In this document: positions 47,451 through 56,824 of the stretch, one piece after another
How positions within the stretch are numbered: the stretch's first letter is position 1
Layout of the letters: every line of letters begins with the position of its first letter
Source: Streptomyces sp. NBC_01216
Lineage (GTDB): Bacteria; Actinomycetota; Actinomycetes; Streptomycetales; Streptomycetaceae
NCBI RefSeq assembly: GCF_035994945.1
Contig: NZ_CP108677.1
Location: 3,534,001-3,598,000, forward strand
Direction of reading: 5' to 3'
Length of the DNA stretch: 64,000 nt
The notes under the pieces: generated by a model
Database searches by the model: none
What the model saw: only the letters and a program-made list of their open reading frames with translations
What the model was told of the DNA's origin: nothing
Translations under genes and position numbers: made by a program

Positions 47451-48085
47451 GCGCGCGGATTCTCGTCGTCGACAACTACGACAGCTTCGTCTTCAATCTC
47501 GTCCAGTACCTCTACCAGCTCGGTGCCGAGTGCGAGGTGCTGCGCAACGACGAGGTCGAACTGGGCCACGCCCAGGACGGCTTCGACGGCGTCCTGCTCT
47601 CGCCCGGCCCCGGCGCACCCGAACAGGCCGGGGTCTGCATCGACATGGTGCGCCACTGCGCCGCCACCGGCGTCCCCGTCTTCGGCGTCTGCCTCGGCAT
47701 GCAGTCCATGGCCGTCGCCTACGGCGGCGTCGTCGACCGAGCCCCCGAGCTGCTGCACGGCAAGACCTCGCTCGTCACCCACGGCGGCCAGGGCGTCTTC
47801 GCCGGACTGCCGTCACCGTTCACCGCGACCCGCTACCACTCGCTGGCCGCCGAGCCGGCGGCGCTGCCGGACGAGCTGGAGGTCACCGCTCGCACCGAGG
47901 ACGGGATCATCATGGGCCTGCGCCACCGTGACCTGGCCGTCGAGGGCGTGCAGTTCCACCCCGAGTCGGTGCTCACCGAGCACGGGCACCTGATGCTCGC
48001 CAACTGGTTGGAGCAGTGTGGCGATCAGGGGGCGGTCGGGCGGTCGGCGGGCCTCGCGCCGGTGGTGGGCAAGGCCGCCGCGTGA
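47447..48085 (+). CDS. Glutamine amidotransferase, aminodeoxychorismate/anthranilate synthase component II
   Basis: A 212-residue class I glutamine amidotransferase that releases ammonia from glutamine for PABA or anthranilate synthesis. The nucleophile cysteine is in GVCLGMQSMA; the catalytic His/Glu is in GVQFHPESVLTEHG. VDNYDSFVFNLVQYL is the usual start. The extended C-terminal tail (AVGRSAGLAPVVGKAAA) is not part of the domain. No chorismate-binding partner is in the window. Between sortases, it overlaps the next sortase by 4 nt; PabA is the more common identity for this position. Confidence 0.9.
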   Translation: MSARILVVDNYDSFVFNLVQYLYQLGAECEVLRNDEVELGHAQDGFDGVLLSPGPGAPEQAGVCIDMVRHCAATGVPVFGVCLGMQSMAVAYGGVVDRAPELLHGKTSLVTHGGQGVFAGLPSPFTATRYHSLAAEPAALPDELEVTARTEDGIIMGLRHRDLAVEGVQFHPESVLTEHGHLMLANWLEQCGDQGAVGRSAGLAPVVGKAAA

Positions 48086-49332
48086 CCGAGGGGTCGCCGT
48101 GGTTCCCAGCGCCGAGGACACCTGAGGGGGAACCGGAGCCCACCCAGGCGCCCCCCGCCGGAACCATGGCCGCCCCGGCGCCCGGAGCGCCCTACACGCC
48201 GCCGACCGGGTACGAGGCCGTCTCCCGGCCGGACCACACGACCGGCCGGCCGGGCACCGGGTACGAGCCCGCCGCCCAGGAGGCCACCGGGTACGCGGGC
48301 ACCGGCTACGGCACGGCCTCCCAGGACGCCTCCTCCCACGCCGCCGACGCCTACGGGCCCGAGCGGGCCCACGGGCACGTCTCCGCGTACGACGGGGCCG
48401 GGGCCATGGTGTCCCCCGAGGCCGCGTACGAGCCGACAGCGGCCCCACAGGCGCCCTACGAGCCGCCGTACGACGAGACGGTGGCACTCCGGTCCGTGGA
48501 GAGTGCGCCGCTACCCGTCCCGGGCCCTGGCAGGGCCGAGCGGCGCCGGGCCGCCAAAGGGCGCGGCCGTCGTGCCGGGCAGCCGCCGGCCGCCGTGGCT
48601 CCGACGGCTCCCCTCTCGCGCGTCGAGGCCCGGCGGGCCGCCCGGGCCCGCAAGGAGAGCGTCGGCGTCGTCGCCAGCCGGGTCATCGGCGAAATGTTCA
48701 TCACCTTCGGCGTCGTCATGCTGCTGTTCGTCACCTACCAGCTGTGGTGGACGAACGTCCGGGCCGGACAGCAGTCCGACCAGGCCAAGCAGCAGATCGA
48801 GGACGACTGGTCCCGGGGGCGCGACGGCGACGCCCCGGGCGCCTTCGAGCCCGGCCAGGGCTTCGCCATCATGTACATCCCCAAGCTGGACGTGGTCGTC
48901 CCCATCGCCGAGGGCATCAGCAAGCCCAAGGTGTTGGACCGGGGCATGGTCGGCCACTACGCCGCGGGCACTCTGAAGACGGCGATGCCCTCCGACAAGG
49001 AGGGCAACTTCGCCGTGGCCGGGCACCGCAACACGCACGGGGAACCGTTCCGCTACATCAACCGGCTCCAGCCCGGTGACCCGATCGTGGTCGAGACCCG
49101 CGACGCCTACTACACGTACGAGATGGCGAGCATCCTTCCGCAGACCTCCCCGTCGAACGTCTCCGTGATCCGTCCGGTGCCGGAGGGCTCGGGCTTCAAG
49201 GAGCCCGGCCGCTACATCACCCTCACCACCTGCACTCCGGAGTTCACCAGCACCTACCGCATGATCGTCTGGGGGAAGATGGTGGAGGAGCGCCCACGCA
49301 GCAAGGGGAAGCCCGCTGCCCTCGTAGGCTGA
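48082..49332 (+). CDS. Class E sortase with long N-terminal disordered region
   Basis: A 416-residue sortase from GTG 48082, overlapping the amidotransferase stop. The first about 195 residues are a cytoplasmic, Gly/Tyr/Ala/Pro-rich stretch with repeated GYE/TGYG units, followed by an R/A-rich segment. The membrane helix FITFGVVMLLFVTYQLWW is near 215-232. The catalytic barrel contains NFAVAGHRNTHGEP (His), ITLTTCTPEFTSTY (Cys) and RMIVWGK (Arg). The long N-terminus is unusual for sortases and could bind a cytoplasmic partner or be a kinase target. Confidence 0.92.
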   Translation: MTEGSPWFPAPRTPEGEPEPTQAPPAGTMAAPAPGAPYTPPTGYEAVSRPDHTTGRPGTGYEPAAQEATGYAGTGYGTASQDASSHAADAYGPERAHGHVSAYDGAGAMVSPEAAYEPTAAPQAPYEPPYDETVALRSVESAPLPVPGPGRAERRRAAKGRGRRAGQPPAAVAPTAPLSRVEARRAARARKESVGVVASRVIGEMFITFGVVMLLFVTYQLWWTNVRAGQQSDQAKQQIEDDWSRGRDGDAPGAFEPGQGFAIMYIPKLDVVVPIAEGISKPKVLDRGMVGHYAAGTLKTAMPSDKEGNFAVAGHRNTHGEPFRYINRLQPGDPIVVETRDAYYTYEMASILPQTSPSNVSVIRPVPEGSGFKEPGRYITLTTCTPEFTSTYRMIVWGKMVEERPRSKGKPAALVG

Positions 49333-49374
49333 GGCGCTGAGATCGATCTCCAATCCTCCAGACGGGACGACCTA

Positions 49375-50058
49375 GTGGCACGCGCGCGCAACCGGATCGC
49401 CGGCATCATCAGCGTCCTCGGCGAGCTCCTCATCACGGCCGGACTCGTGCTCGGACTGTTCGTCGTCTACTCGCTGTGGTGGACCAACGTCGTCGCCGAC
49501 CGCGCCGCCGACAAGGAGGGCGACCAGGTGCGTGACCACTGGGCGGCCGACGCGGGCGGCCCGGGGGCCCTGGACACCGGGGACGGCATCGGCTTCCTGC
49601 ACGTCCCGGCGATGGACGACGACGAGATACTCGTCAAGAAGGGGACCGGCGCCGCCGTCCTCAACAAGGGCGTCGCCGGCTACTACACCGACCCGATCGA
49701 GTCGGCTCTCCCGCAGGACGAGCAGGGCAACTTCACCCTCGCGGCGCACCGGGACGGGCACGGGGCGAAGTTCCACGACATCCACAAGATGAAGAGCGGC
49801 GACGCGATCGTCTTCGAGACCCGCGACACCTGGTACGTCTACAAGGTCTTCAGGACCCTGCCCCAGACGACGAAGTACAACGTGGACGTCCTCCAGCCCG
49901 TCCCCCGGGAGTCGGGCCGCACCAAGCCGGGCCGCTACATCACGCTGACGACCTGCACCCCGATGTACAGCTCGGACTTCCGCTACGTCGTGTGGGGCGA
50001 ACTCGAACGCACCGAGAAGGTCGACGCCGACCGGACGCCCCCGGCCGAGCTGGGCTGA
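49375..50058 (+). CDS. Class E sortase (third copy)
   Basis: A 227-residue sortase from GTG 49375. Signal-anchor ELLITAGLVLGLFVVYSLWW near 17-36. Catalytic motifs: NFTLAAHRDGHGAK (His), ITLTTCTPMYSSDF (Cys), RYVVWGEL (Arg). It is closely similar to the copy just upstream and arose by tandem duplication. The pair probably corresponds to the two streptomycete housekeeping sortases that anchor chaplins; which is which I cannot say from sequence alone. Confidence 0.93.
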   Translation: MARARNRIAGIISVLGELLITAGLVLGLFVVYSLWWTNVVADRAADKEGDQVRDHWAADAGGPGALDTGDGIGFLHVPAMDDDEILVKKGTGAAVLNKGVAGYYTDPIESALPQDEQGNFTLAAHRDGHGAKFHDIHKMKSGDAIVFETRDTWYVYKVFRTLPQTTKYNVDVLQPVPRESGRTKPGRYITLTTCTPMYSSDFRYVVWGELERTEKVDADRTPPAELG

Positions 50059-50082
50059 CGACCCGGCGCGCGGCCCGGAACG

Positions 50083-50138
50083 CCCGACACGGTGTGAGCC
50101 CCGGCATCCAGGAGGATGCCGGGGCTCACACCGTCGGG
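50083..50138. terminator. Large bidirectional terminator between sortase and pknB
   Basis: Perfect 19-bp stem GGTGTGAGCCCCGGCATCC (50091-50109) with its complement at 50114-50132 and a 4-nt loop, extended by CCCGAC/GTCGGG (50083-50088 and 50133-50138). It lies between two convergent genes. Confidence 0.95.
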
Positions 50139-50151
50139 CCCGTGGGCGGGG

Positions 50152-52113
50152 TCAGCCGAAGATGCCGCCGCGGTCGTTGCCCCCCGCGGTGAACACGGTG
50201 ACGGTGTCGCCCTGGTTGACCGTGCTGCCGGCGGGCGGGTTGGTACCCAGCACGGAGGCGCCTTCCTTGTCCGATCCCTGCTGCACGACCACCAGGCCCA
50301 TGGCCTCCAGCTGACGGCGTACCTCGGAGAACCGCTTGCCCTGGACGTCCGTGGGGATCTGGACCTGGGTCTGCTGGGGCCCCCTGGAGACCTTCAGGGT
50401 GATCTGGACGTCCTTGGTCTGCGCCGTGTTCCCCTTCGGGGTCTGGTCGACGACCGTGTTCGCGGGCTCCTCGGAGTCGACGTCCTGACGGGCGACGTTC
50501 TCGAAGCCGAGCAGCTTCAGATCCTGGACGGCCTGGTCGTAGCTGCGGCCCCTGACGTCCGGCAGCTGAGACTTCGACTGCACGGCCACCGTGATCGTCA
50601 CCGGGGAGTTCTTCTCCGCCTGGCTGCCGCCCTCGGGCTTCTGCCGCAGGACCGTGCCCGGGTCCTCGTCGGACTCGGCCTGCTTGACCTCGACCGTGAA
50701 GCCCTTCTGCTTGAGCTGAGCCTCGGCGCTGTCCCGGGACTTCTCGGTGACGTCCGGGACCTCCACGAGCGGCGCGCCCTCGGAGACGGTGACCGTGATC
50801 GTGTCGTCGACCTCCATCGTGGCGGTTCCGTCGGCGACCGGGGTCTGCTTGCAGATGGCGCCCTTGGGCTGCTCGCAGCGCTCGGTGCCGCTGGACACGA
50901 CCTTGACCTGGATGTTGGCCGCCAGGCCCTCGGCTTCCTTCAGCGTCTTGCCGACGAACTGCGGCACGGTGACCGGGTCGGCGCCGTCCTTGCCCTTGAA
51001 GATCGAACTGCCGATCAGGATCGCTCCGACCAGCACCAGGACCCCCGCCAGGACCAGCAGGACGGTCGAGGTGTTCGACTTCTTCTGACGGCGGCGGTCC
51101 GGGCGGTCGTCGTAGCCGTATCCGCCGTCGTCCGGGTTCATCGGCGGAAGCATGGACGTCTGGCCGGCCGGATCGGTCTGGCGCAGGGCCGCGGTCGGCT
51201 GGTCGTCCGGCGGGTATCCGCCGTATCCGCCGCCGTACGCCACCGCACCCATCGCCGCGGCCGCCGCGACGGGCTGACCGTCGAGGCATGCCTCGATGTC
51301 GGCACGCATCTCGTCGGCGGACTGATAGCGGTAGTCGGGGTCCTTGACCAGTGCCTTGAGGACGATGGCGTCCATCGAGGGCGTGATCTCGGGGTCGAAG
51401 TTGCTCGGCGCCTGCGGTTCCTCGCGGACGTGCTGATAGGCGACGGCGACCGGGGAGTCGCCCACGAAGGGCGGCCGGACGGTCAGCAGCTCGTAGAGCA
51501 GGCAGCCGGTGGAGTACAGGTCGGAGCGGGCGTCGACCTGCTCGCCCTTGGCCTGCTCCGGGGAGAGGTACTGGGCCGTGCCGATGACCGCCGAGGTCTG
51601 GGTCATGGTCATGCCCGAGTCGCCCATGGCGCGGGCGATGCCGAAGTCCATGACCTTGACCTGACCGGTACGCGTCAGCATGACGTTCGCCGGCTTGATG
51701 TCGCGGTGCACGATGCCGGCCCGGTGGGAGTACTCCAGGGCCTGGAGGATGCCGACCGTCATCTCGAGCGTGCGCTCGGGCAGCAGCTTGCGCCCGGAGT
51801 GCAGCAGCTCACGCAGGGTCGAGCCGTCGACGTACTCCATCACGATGTACGGGATGGACACACCGTCGACGTAGTCCTCGCCCGTGTCGTAGACGGCGAC
51901 GATCGCCGGGTGGTTGAGCGAGGCGGCGGACTGGGCCTCACGGCGGAACCGGGCCTGGAAGGACGGGTCGCGGGCGAGGTCGGCCCGCAGCGTCTTCACG
52001 GCGACGGTGCGGCCGAGCCGGGTGTCGTGGGCGAGGTAGACCTCCGCCATGCCACCGCGGCCGAGCACCGAGCCCAGCTCGTACCGGCCGCCGAGGCGAC
52101 GCGGCTCTTCCAT
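50152..52113 (-). CDS. pknB: Ser/Thr kinase with PASTA domains (PknB)
   Basis: A 653-residue kinase that senses muropeptides or lipid II and controls growth and division. Start chosen is ATG 52113 (MEEPRRLGGRYELGSVLG); an ATG 36 nt upstream is possible. Kinase domain 10-275: GRGGMAEVY, VAVKTL, HRDIKPANVM, DFGIA, activation loop with SGMTMTQTSAVIGTAQYLSP. The linker to about 350 is Gly/Tyr/Asp-rich. One membrane helix (TVLLVLAGVLVLVGAILIGS). Then four extracellular PASTA repeats, each starting with a V-P-D/PQ motif (VTVPQFVG, VEVPDVTE, LPDVRGRS, IPTDVQGK). First product of the operon's downstream end. Confidence 0.96.
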   Translation of the reverse strand: MEEPRRLGGRYELGSVLGRGGMAEVYLAHDTRLGRTVAVKTLRADLARDPSFQARFRREAQSAASLNHPAIVAVYDTGEDYVDGVSIPYIVMEYVDGSTLRELLHSGRKLLPERTLEMTVGILQALEYSHRAGIVHRDIKPANVMLTRTGQVKVMDFGIARAMGDSGMTMTQTSAVIGTAQYLSPEQAKGEQVDARSDLYSTGCLLYELLTVRPPFVGDSPVAVAYQHVREEPQAPSNFDPEITPSMDAIVLKALVKDPDYRYQSADEMRADIEACLDGQPVAAAAAMGAVAYGGGYGGYPPDDQPTAALRQTDPAGQTSMLPPMNPDDGGYGYDDRPDRRRQKKSNTSTVLLVLAGVLVLVGAILIGSSIFKGKDGADPVTVPQFVGKTLKEAEGLAANIQVKVVSSGTERCEQPKGAICKQTPVADGTATMEVDDTITVTVSEGAPLVEVPDVTEKSRDSAEAQLKQKGFTVEVKQAESDEDPGTVLRQKPEGGSQAEKNSPVTITVAVQSKSQLPDVRGRSYDQAVQDLKLLGFENVARQDVDSEEPANTVVDQTPKGNTAQTKDVQITLKVSRGPQQTQVQIPTDVQGKRFSEVRRQLEAMGLVVVQQGSDKEGASVLGTNPPAGSTVNQGDTVTVFTAGGNDRGGIFG

Positions 52114-52266
52114 AACTGATCCAGCCCTCTCCGTCTGTCCCGACCGCACCGGTGTGCGGTCCGGCGGTGTGCTGTTCGCGCATACGGTACCGGCCGCGGG
52201 AGGGGGTTCCGCCCGCGACCGGCACCTGATACCTGACCGGTACCTGGCCGGTGCCTGGCCGTGGGG

Positions 52267-53733
52267 TCAGCTCCTGGTCTTCAGTACCGCCTTCATCACG
52301 GCCTTGGCGATCGGGGCCGCGAGGCCGCCACCGCTGATGTCCTCGCGGTTCGTGCCCTCGGAGTCCTCGACGATGACGGCGACGGCGACCGGGGAGCCCT
52401 GCGCGGTCTTGGCGTAGGAGATGAACCAGGCGTAGGGGCGCTTGGCGTTCTTCTCGCCGTGCTGGGCGGTACCCGTCTTGCCGCCGACCTTCACGCCGTC
52501 CATGCCGACGTCGGCGTTGCCGCCGGTGCCGTTCGTGACCACGTTCTCCATCATGGTCTGGATCAGCTGGGCGTTCTGCTGCGAGACAGGGCGGCTCATC
52601 TCCTCCGGCTCGGTCTTCTTGATCACGTCGAGGTTCGGGGCGCGCAGCTCCTGGATCATGTACGGCTTCATGAGCTTGCCGTCGTTGGCGATCGCGGAGG
52701 CGACCATCGCCATCTGGAGCGGGGTGGTCGCGGTGTTGAACTGACCGATCGAGGAGAGCGCGTTACCGCCGCGGTCGGCCTTCTTGTCGTAGACGGAGGC
52801 GGCGGACCGGACCGGGATGAACTGCTCGGCGTTGAAACCGAACTTCTCGGCCGTCTCGACCATCTTGTCGCGGCCGACGTCGTCACCGAGCTTCGCGAAG
52901 ACCGAGTTGCAGGAGATCTCCAGGGCCCGGTTGAGGCTGGCGTTCGCGCAGCCCTGGGCGTGGTTCACCATCGTCTTGGTGGACAACGGGATCTTCCAGC
53001 CCTCGGGCGTGTCGGTCGCCGCGTTGATGTCCGTGACCGCGCCGTTCTCCAGCGCGGCGGCGGCGGTGACGACCTTGAAGACAGAGCCGGGCGGGTAGAT
53101 CTCACGGATCGCGCGGTTCAGCTTCGGCTTGTTCTTGTCCTGCTCCAGCGCCTGCCATGCCTTGGCGTCCTCGTTGTGGTAGCCGGCGAAGGACGCCGGG
53201 TCGTACGAGGGAGTGGACGCCAGTGCCAGGATCTTGCCGGTCGACGGCTCGATCGCGACGACCGCGCCCGTCTTGTCGCCGAGGCCCTTGAACGCGGCCT
53301 TCTGGGCGGCACCGCTGAGGGTGGTGACGACGTCGCCGCCCTTCTTCTTCTCGCCGGTGAACATCGCGAGGGTGCGGTCGAAGAACAGCCGGTCGTCGTT
53401 GCCCGTGAGGATGCCGTCCTCGATCTTCTCGATCTGGTTGGCGTCGAATGCCTGCGAGGCGTAGCCGGTCACCGGGGCCCACATGGGGCCGTCGGTATAG
53501 GTCCGCTTGAACTTGAAGTACGTGTCACCGGAGTCGACGGAGCCGGTGATCGGCTTGCCGTCGACGATGATGTTGCCGCGCTCGTTGGCGTAGCGCTCGA
53601 TCCGCACACGCGTGTTCGCGGGGTGGGTGGTCAGCTCGTCGGCACGTACGTACTGGATCCAGTTGTCCCGCAGCAGGAGCGCGAGGACCAGCAGGCCGCA
53701 GAAGACGGCGACCCGGCGCAGGGGCTTGTTCAC
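52267..53733 (-). CDS. pbpA: Penicillin-binding protein PbpA (class B)
   Basis: A 488-residue monofunctional transpeptidase that cross-links peptidoglycan. N-terminal signal anchor (VAVFCGLLVLALLLR). Transpeptidase motifs: SxxK as PGSVFKVVT, SxN as ISCNSVF, KTG as GGKTGTAQH. It pairs with the SEDS protein encoded directly upstream, with a 4-nt overlap, the usual glycan polymerase plus transpeptidase couple. The 153-bp gap to pknB holds no gene. Confidence 0.96.
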   Translation of the reverse strand: MNKPLRRVAVFCGLLVLALLLRDNWIQYVRADELTTHPANTRVRIERYANERGNIIVDGKPITGSVDSGDTYFKFKRTYTDGPMWAPVTGYASQAFDANQIEKIEDGILTGNDDRLFFDRTLAMFTGEKKKGGDVVTTLSGAAQKAAFKGLGDKTGAVVAIEPSTGKILALASTPSYDPASFAGYHNEDAKAWQALEQDKNKPKLNRAIREIYPPGSVFKVVTAAAALENGAVTDINAATDTPEGWKIPLSTKTMVNHAQGCANASLNRALEISCNSVFAKLGDDVGRDKMVETAEKFGFNAEQFIPVRSAASVYDKKADRGGNALSSIGQFNTATTPLQMAMVASAIANDGKLMKPYMIQELRAPNLDVIKKTEPEEMSRPVSQQNAQLIQTMMENVVTNGTGGNADVGMDGVKVGGKTGTAQHGEKNAKRPYAWFISYAKTAQGSPVAVAVIVEDSEGTNREDISGGGLAAPIAKAVMKAVLKTRS

Positions 53734-55151
53734 GGACGGACCACCTGGGTCATCTCGGCGTCGGGGGACGGGGCGGGGGCGGGCGCCGGGCGACGGGCGG
53801 TGTCGCTGATCCTGATCAGGATGCCGATCAGGGCCCAGTTCGCGATCACGGACGATCCGCCGTACGCCAGGAACGGCATCGTCATGCCGGTCAGCGGGAT
53901 GAGGCCCATCACACCGCCGGCGACGACGAAGACCTGGAGCGCGAAGGCGCCGGACAGGCCCATCGCGAGCAGCTTGCCGAAGGGGTCGCGGGCCGCGAGG
54001 GCGGTGCGCACACCCCGCTCGATGATCAGGCCGTAGAGCAGCAGGAAGACCATGACGCCGGTCAGGCCGAGCTCCTCGCCGACGGTGGCGAAGATGAAGT
54101 CGGAGTTCGCCGCGAAGCCGATCAGGTCGGAGTTGCCCTGCCCGAGACCGGTGCCGAGGATGCCGCCGGACCCGAAGGACATGAGCACCTTGCTCATCTG
54201 GTCACAGGCATCGGACGTCTGCATGCAGGCGAAGGGGTCCTGCCAGGCGGCGACACGGGCCTGCACATGGCCCGCGAACGAGGCGACGCCGACCGCGCCG
54301 GCGGCGGACATCAGCAGACCCATGACGATCCAGCTGGTCCGCTCGGTCGCCACGTACAGCATGATCACGAACATGCCGAAGAACAGCAGCGAGGTGCCGA
54401 GGTCGTTCTCGAAGACCAGGATGAGCAGGCTGACGGCCCAGATCGTGAGGATCGGGCCGAGGTCGCGGCCACGCGGCAGGTAGATCCCCATGAAGCGGCG
54501 GCTGGCCAGGGCCAGGGCGTCGCGCTTCACCATCAGATAGCCGGAGAAGAACACCGCGAGGACGATCTTGGCGAACTCGCCGGGCTGGATGGAGAAACCG
54601 GCGACGTTGATCCAGATCTTGGCGCCGAAGACGTCCGACCCGAGGCCCGGGACGAGCGGCAGCAGCAGCAGGATGAGGGCCGCCACCATCGAGATGTACG
54701 TGTAGCGCTGGAGGACCCGGTGGTCCTTCAGCAGCAGCAGGACACCCACGAACATGGCGATGCCGATCGCCGAGTACAGCATCTGCTTGGGGGCGTCGGG
54801 GCTGAAACTGTCGAACCGCCGCATGGAGTCGGCGATCAGCCGGGGCGACTGGTCCAGCCGCCAGATCAGCACCAGGCCGAGACCGTTGAGCAGCGTGCCC
54901 AGCGGCAGCAGCAGTGGGTCCGCGTACGGCGCGGCCTTGCGCACCACGAGGTGGGCGACGGCCGCGAGCAGGCCGAGGCCCAGCCCGTAGCCGAGCATGC
55001 CCGGAGGTACCTCGCCGTCCAGCGCCAGGCCGACGTTGAGGTACGCGAACACCGGGATGACGACGGCGAACGCGAGCAGCGCCAGCTCGGTGTTGCGGCG
55101 GCTCGGCGCCTCGATCGCGCCGATGGTGGTCGTGTTGGTGACAACGCTCAT
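53730..55151 (-). CDS. rodA: SEDS family glycan polymerase (RodA/FtsW-like)
   Basis: A 473-residue, ten-helix membrane protein that polymerises peptidoglycan from lipid II together with a class B PBP. Visible hallmarks are ASRRFMGIYLPRGRDLGP, the catalytic loop region GQGNSDLIGFAANSDFIFAT, GVMGLIPLTGMTMPFLAYGG and the C-terminal helix. The gene order with pbpA, pknB, pstP, fhaA and fhaB supports RodA rather than the divisome FtsW. The 26-bp gap to pstP suggests cotranscription. Confidence 0.93.
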   Translation of the reverse strand: MSVVTNTTTIGAIEAPSRRNTELALLAFAVVIPVFAYLNVGLALDGEVPPGMLGYGLGLGLLAAVAHLVVRKAAPYADPLLLPLGTLLNGLGLVLIWRLDQSPRLIADSMRRFDSFSPDAPKQMLYSAIGIAMFVGVLLLLKDHRVLQRYTYISMVAALILLLLPLVPGLGSDVFGAKIWINVAGFSIQPGEFAKIVLAVFFSGYLMVKRDALALASRRFMGIYLPRGRDLGPILTIWAVSLLILVFENDLGTSLLFFGMFVIMLYVATERTSWIVMGLLMSAAGAVGVASFAGHVQARVAAWQDPFACMQTSDACDQMSKVLMSFGSGGILGTGLGQGNSDLIGFAANSDFIFATVGEELGLTGVMVFLLLYGLIIERGVRTALAARDPFGKLLAMGLSGAFALQVFVVAGGVMGLIPLTGMTMPFLAYGGSSVIANWALIGILIRISDTARRPAPAPAPSPDAEMTQVVRP

Positions 55152-55177
55152 GGTGGTGAAAGGCCCCCTACGGGTGC

Positions 55178-56677
55178 TTACTGCTTGCCGCAGTTCGAGG
55201 CCAGCTTCTGCTCGTCCTCCGAGAGGCTGGGGCCCGGGGACGGAGCGGCTGTGCTGGGCTGGGTGGAGGGCGCGGTCGTCGGCGCGGTCGGGTCGGCCGA
55301 CGGCGGCGGCGTGCTCGCCTTGTCGGCGGCGTCGGCAGCCGCCTCACGGCGCTGCTCGGCCTTCTCACAGGCCGAGGCCTGCAGCGCGAGTTCCTCGATC
55401 TTCGTCTGCGCCTTGGACAGGCTGCCGCCCGCGATCGTGTCCTCGACCTGCTTGCGCTGGTACGCCGGGAGGTACTTGAGTTCGATCTCGGGGTGGTCCT
55501 TCTCCACCTCGGACAGGGACACCCAGGCCAGGTCCTGGCTGATGCCCCGGTACAGCGCCACGTGCTGGTCCTTGGAGCCGACGAAGTACTGCGTCTGCGT
55601 CCAGCGGTAGCCGCCGTAGAGGCCGCCACCGATCACGGCGAGGCCGAGCAGGAGGAAGAAGCTGCGCTTCAGCCACTTGAGGCCGGTGCGCGGCTTGGTG
55701 AAGTCGTCGTCGCCGTACTCGCCGAAGGAGCCCTGAGGCGGCATCCCGTCGTAGCCGTGCTCGCCGCCGCCGCTTCCGGGCGGGCCGAATCCGCCGGCCG
55801 GGGGCTGCTGGTGCGGTGCGGTACGCCCGAGTCCGGCCGCACGGCCGGCCGGGGTGTGCATGGCCCCGCCGTCGTTCGGCTGGGTCTGGTTCTCGGCGAC
55901 CGCGCCGACGATCACCGGGGTGTCGCTGAGCTGTCCGGCGAGGGTGTCCCCGCCGTCGACGTCGAGGACGTCGGCGACGATCACGGTGATGTTGTCGGGT
56001 CCGCCGCCGCGCAGGGCGAGCTGGATCAGCTCCTGGACGGTCTCCTGGGGGCCCTGGTAGCTGGCGAGGGTGTCCTCCATCGTCTGGTGCGAGACGACGC
56101 CGGACAGCCCGTCGGAGCAGATGAGGTAGCGGTCGCCGGCCCGGACCTCACGGATCGACAGATCGGGTTCGACGTGGTCGCCGCTGCCCAGCGCGCGCAT
56201 CAGCAGGGAGCGCTGCGGATGGGTGGTGGCCTCCTCCTCGGTGATGCGCCCCTCGTCGACGAGCCGCTGGACCCAGGTGTGGTCCTGCGTGATCTGCGTC
56301 AGCACCCCGTCGCGCAGCAGGTACGCGCGGGAGTCGCCGACATGCACCAGGCCGAGACGCTGACCGGTCCACAGCAGGGCGGTGAGCGTGGTGCCCATGC
56401 CCTCCAGCTGCGGGTCCTCCTCGACCATCATCCGGAGCTGGTCGTTGGCACGCTGCACGGCGACACCGAGCGAGGTGAGGATGTCCGAACTGGGGACGTC
56501 GTCGTCGAGTGTGACGAGGGTGGAGATCACCTCGGAGGAGGCGACCTCGCCGGCGGCCTGGCCGCCCATGCCGTCGGCGATCGCGAGGAGACGGGGGCCG
56601 GCGTAGCCGGAGTCCTCGTTGCCCTCGCGGATCATTCCCTTGTGTGACCCGGCGGCGAAGCGCAGTGACAGACTCAT
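55178..56677 (-). CDS. pstP: PP2C-type Ser/Thr phosphatase PstP
   Basis: A 499-residue membrane phosphatase reversing PknA/PknB phosphorylation. Start ATG 56677 (MSLSLRFAAGSHKGMIREGN); a longer open frame upstream has no support. PP2C metal motifs: NEDSGY, IADGMGGQAAGE, SDGLSGVV and GGPDNITVIVADV, together spanning about 1-240. A Gly/Gln/Pro linker follows, one membrane helix (SFFLLLGLAVIGGGLYGGY), and an extracytoplasmic C-terminal region of about 170 residues ending in Asp/Thr/Pro-rich sequence. Confidence 0.96.
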   Translation of the reverse strand: MSLSLRFAAGSHKGMIREGNEDSGYAGPRLLAIADGMGGQAAGEVASSEVISTLVTLDDDVPSSDILTSLGVAVQRANDQLRMMVEEDPQLEGMGTTLTALLWTGQRLGLVHVGDSRAYLLRDGVLTQITQDHTWVQRLVDEGRITEEEATTHPQRSLLMRALGSGDHVEPDLSIREVRAGDRYLICSDGLSGVVSHQTMEDTLASYQGPQETVQELIQLALRGGGPDNITVIVADVLDVDGGDTLAGQLSDTPVIVGAVAENQTQPNDGGAMHTPAGRAAGLGRTAPHQQPPAGGFGPPGSGGGEHGYDGMPPQGSFGEYGDDDFTKPRTGLKWLKRSFFLLLGLAVIGGGLYGGYRWTQTQYFVGSKDQHVALYRGISQDLAWVSLSEVEKDHPEIELKYLPAYQRKQVEDTIAGGSLSKAQTKIEELALQASACEKAEQRREAAADAADKASTPPPSADPTAPTTAPSTQPSTAAPSPGPSLSEDEQKLASNCGKQ

Positions 56678-56824
56678 GCGCACCTGCCCTGTCGACGCTG
56701 CGTCGGGGTACAGCCGGTCTCGAGCCACACTGCCCACCCTCCGGTCGGGAGCCCGTGCCGGTCCGTCGTGCGGTCCGCCGTGGGGACCGCCTCGGCCCGC
56801 TCGCTCCGCTCGCTCATTGTCGTA

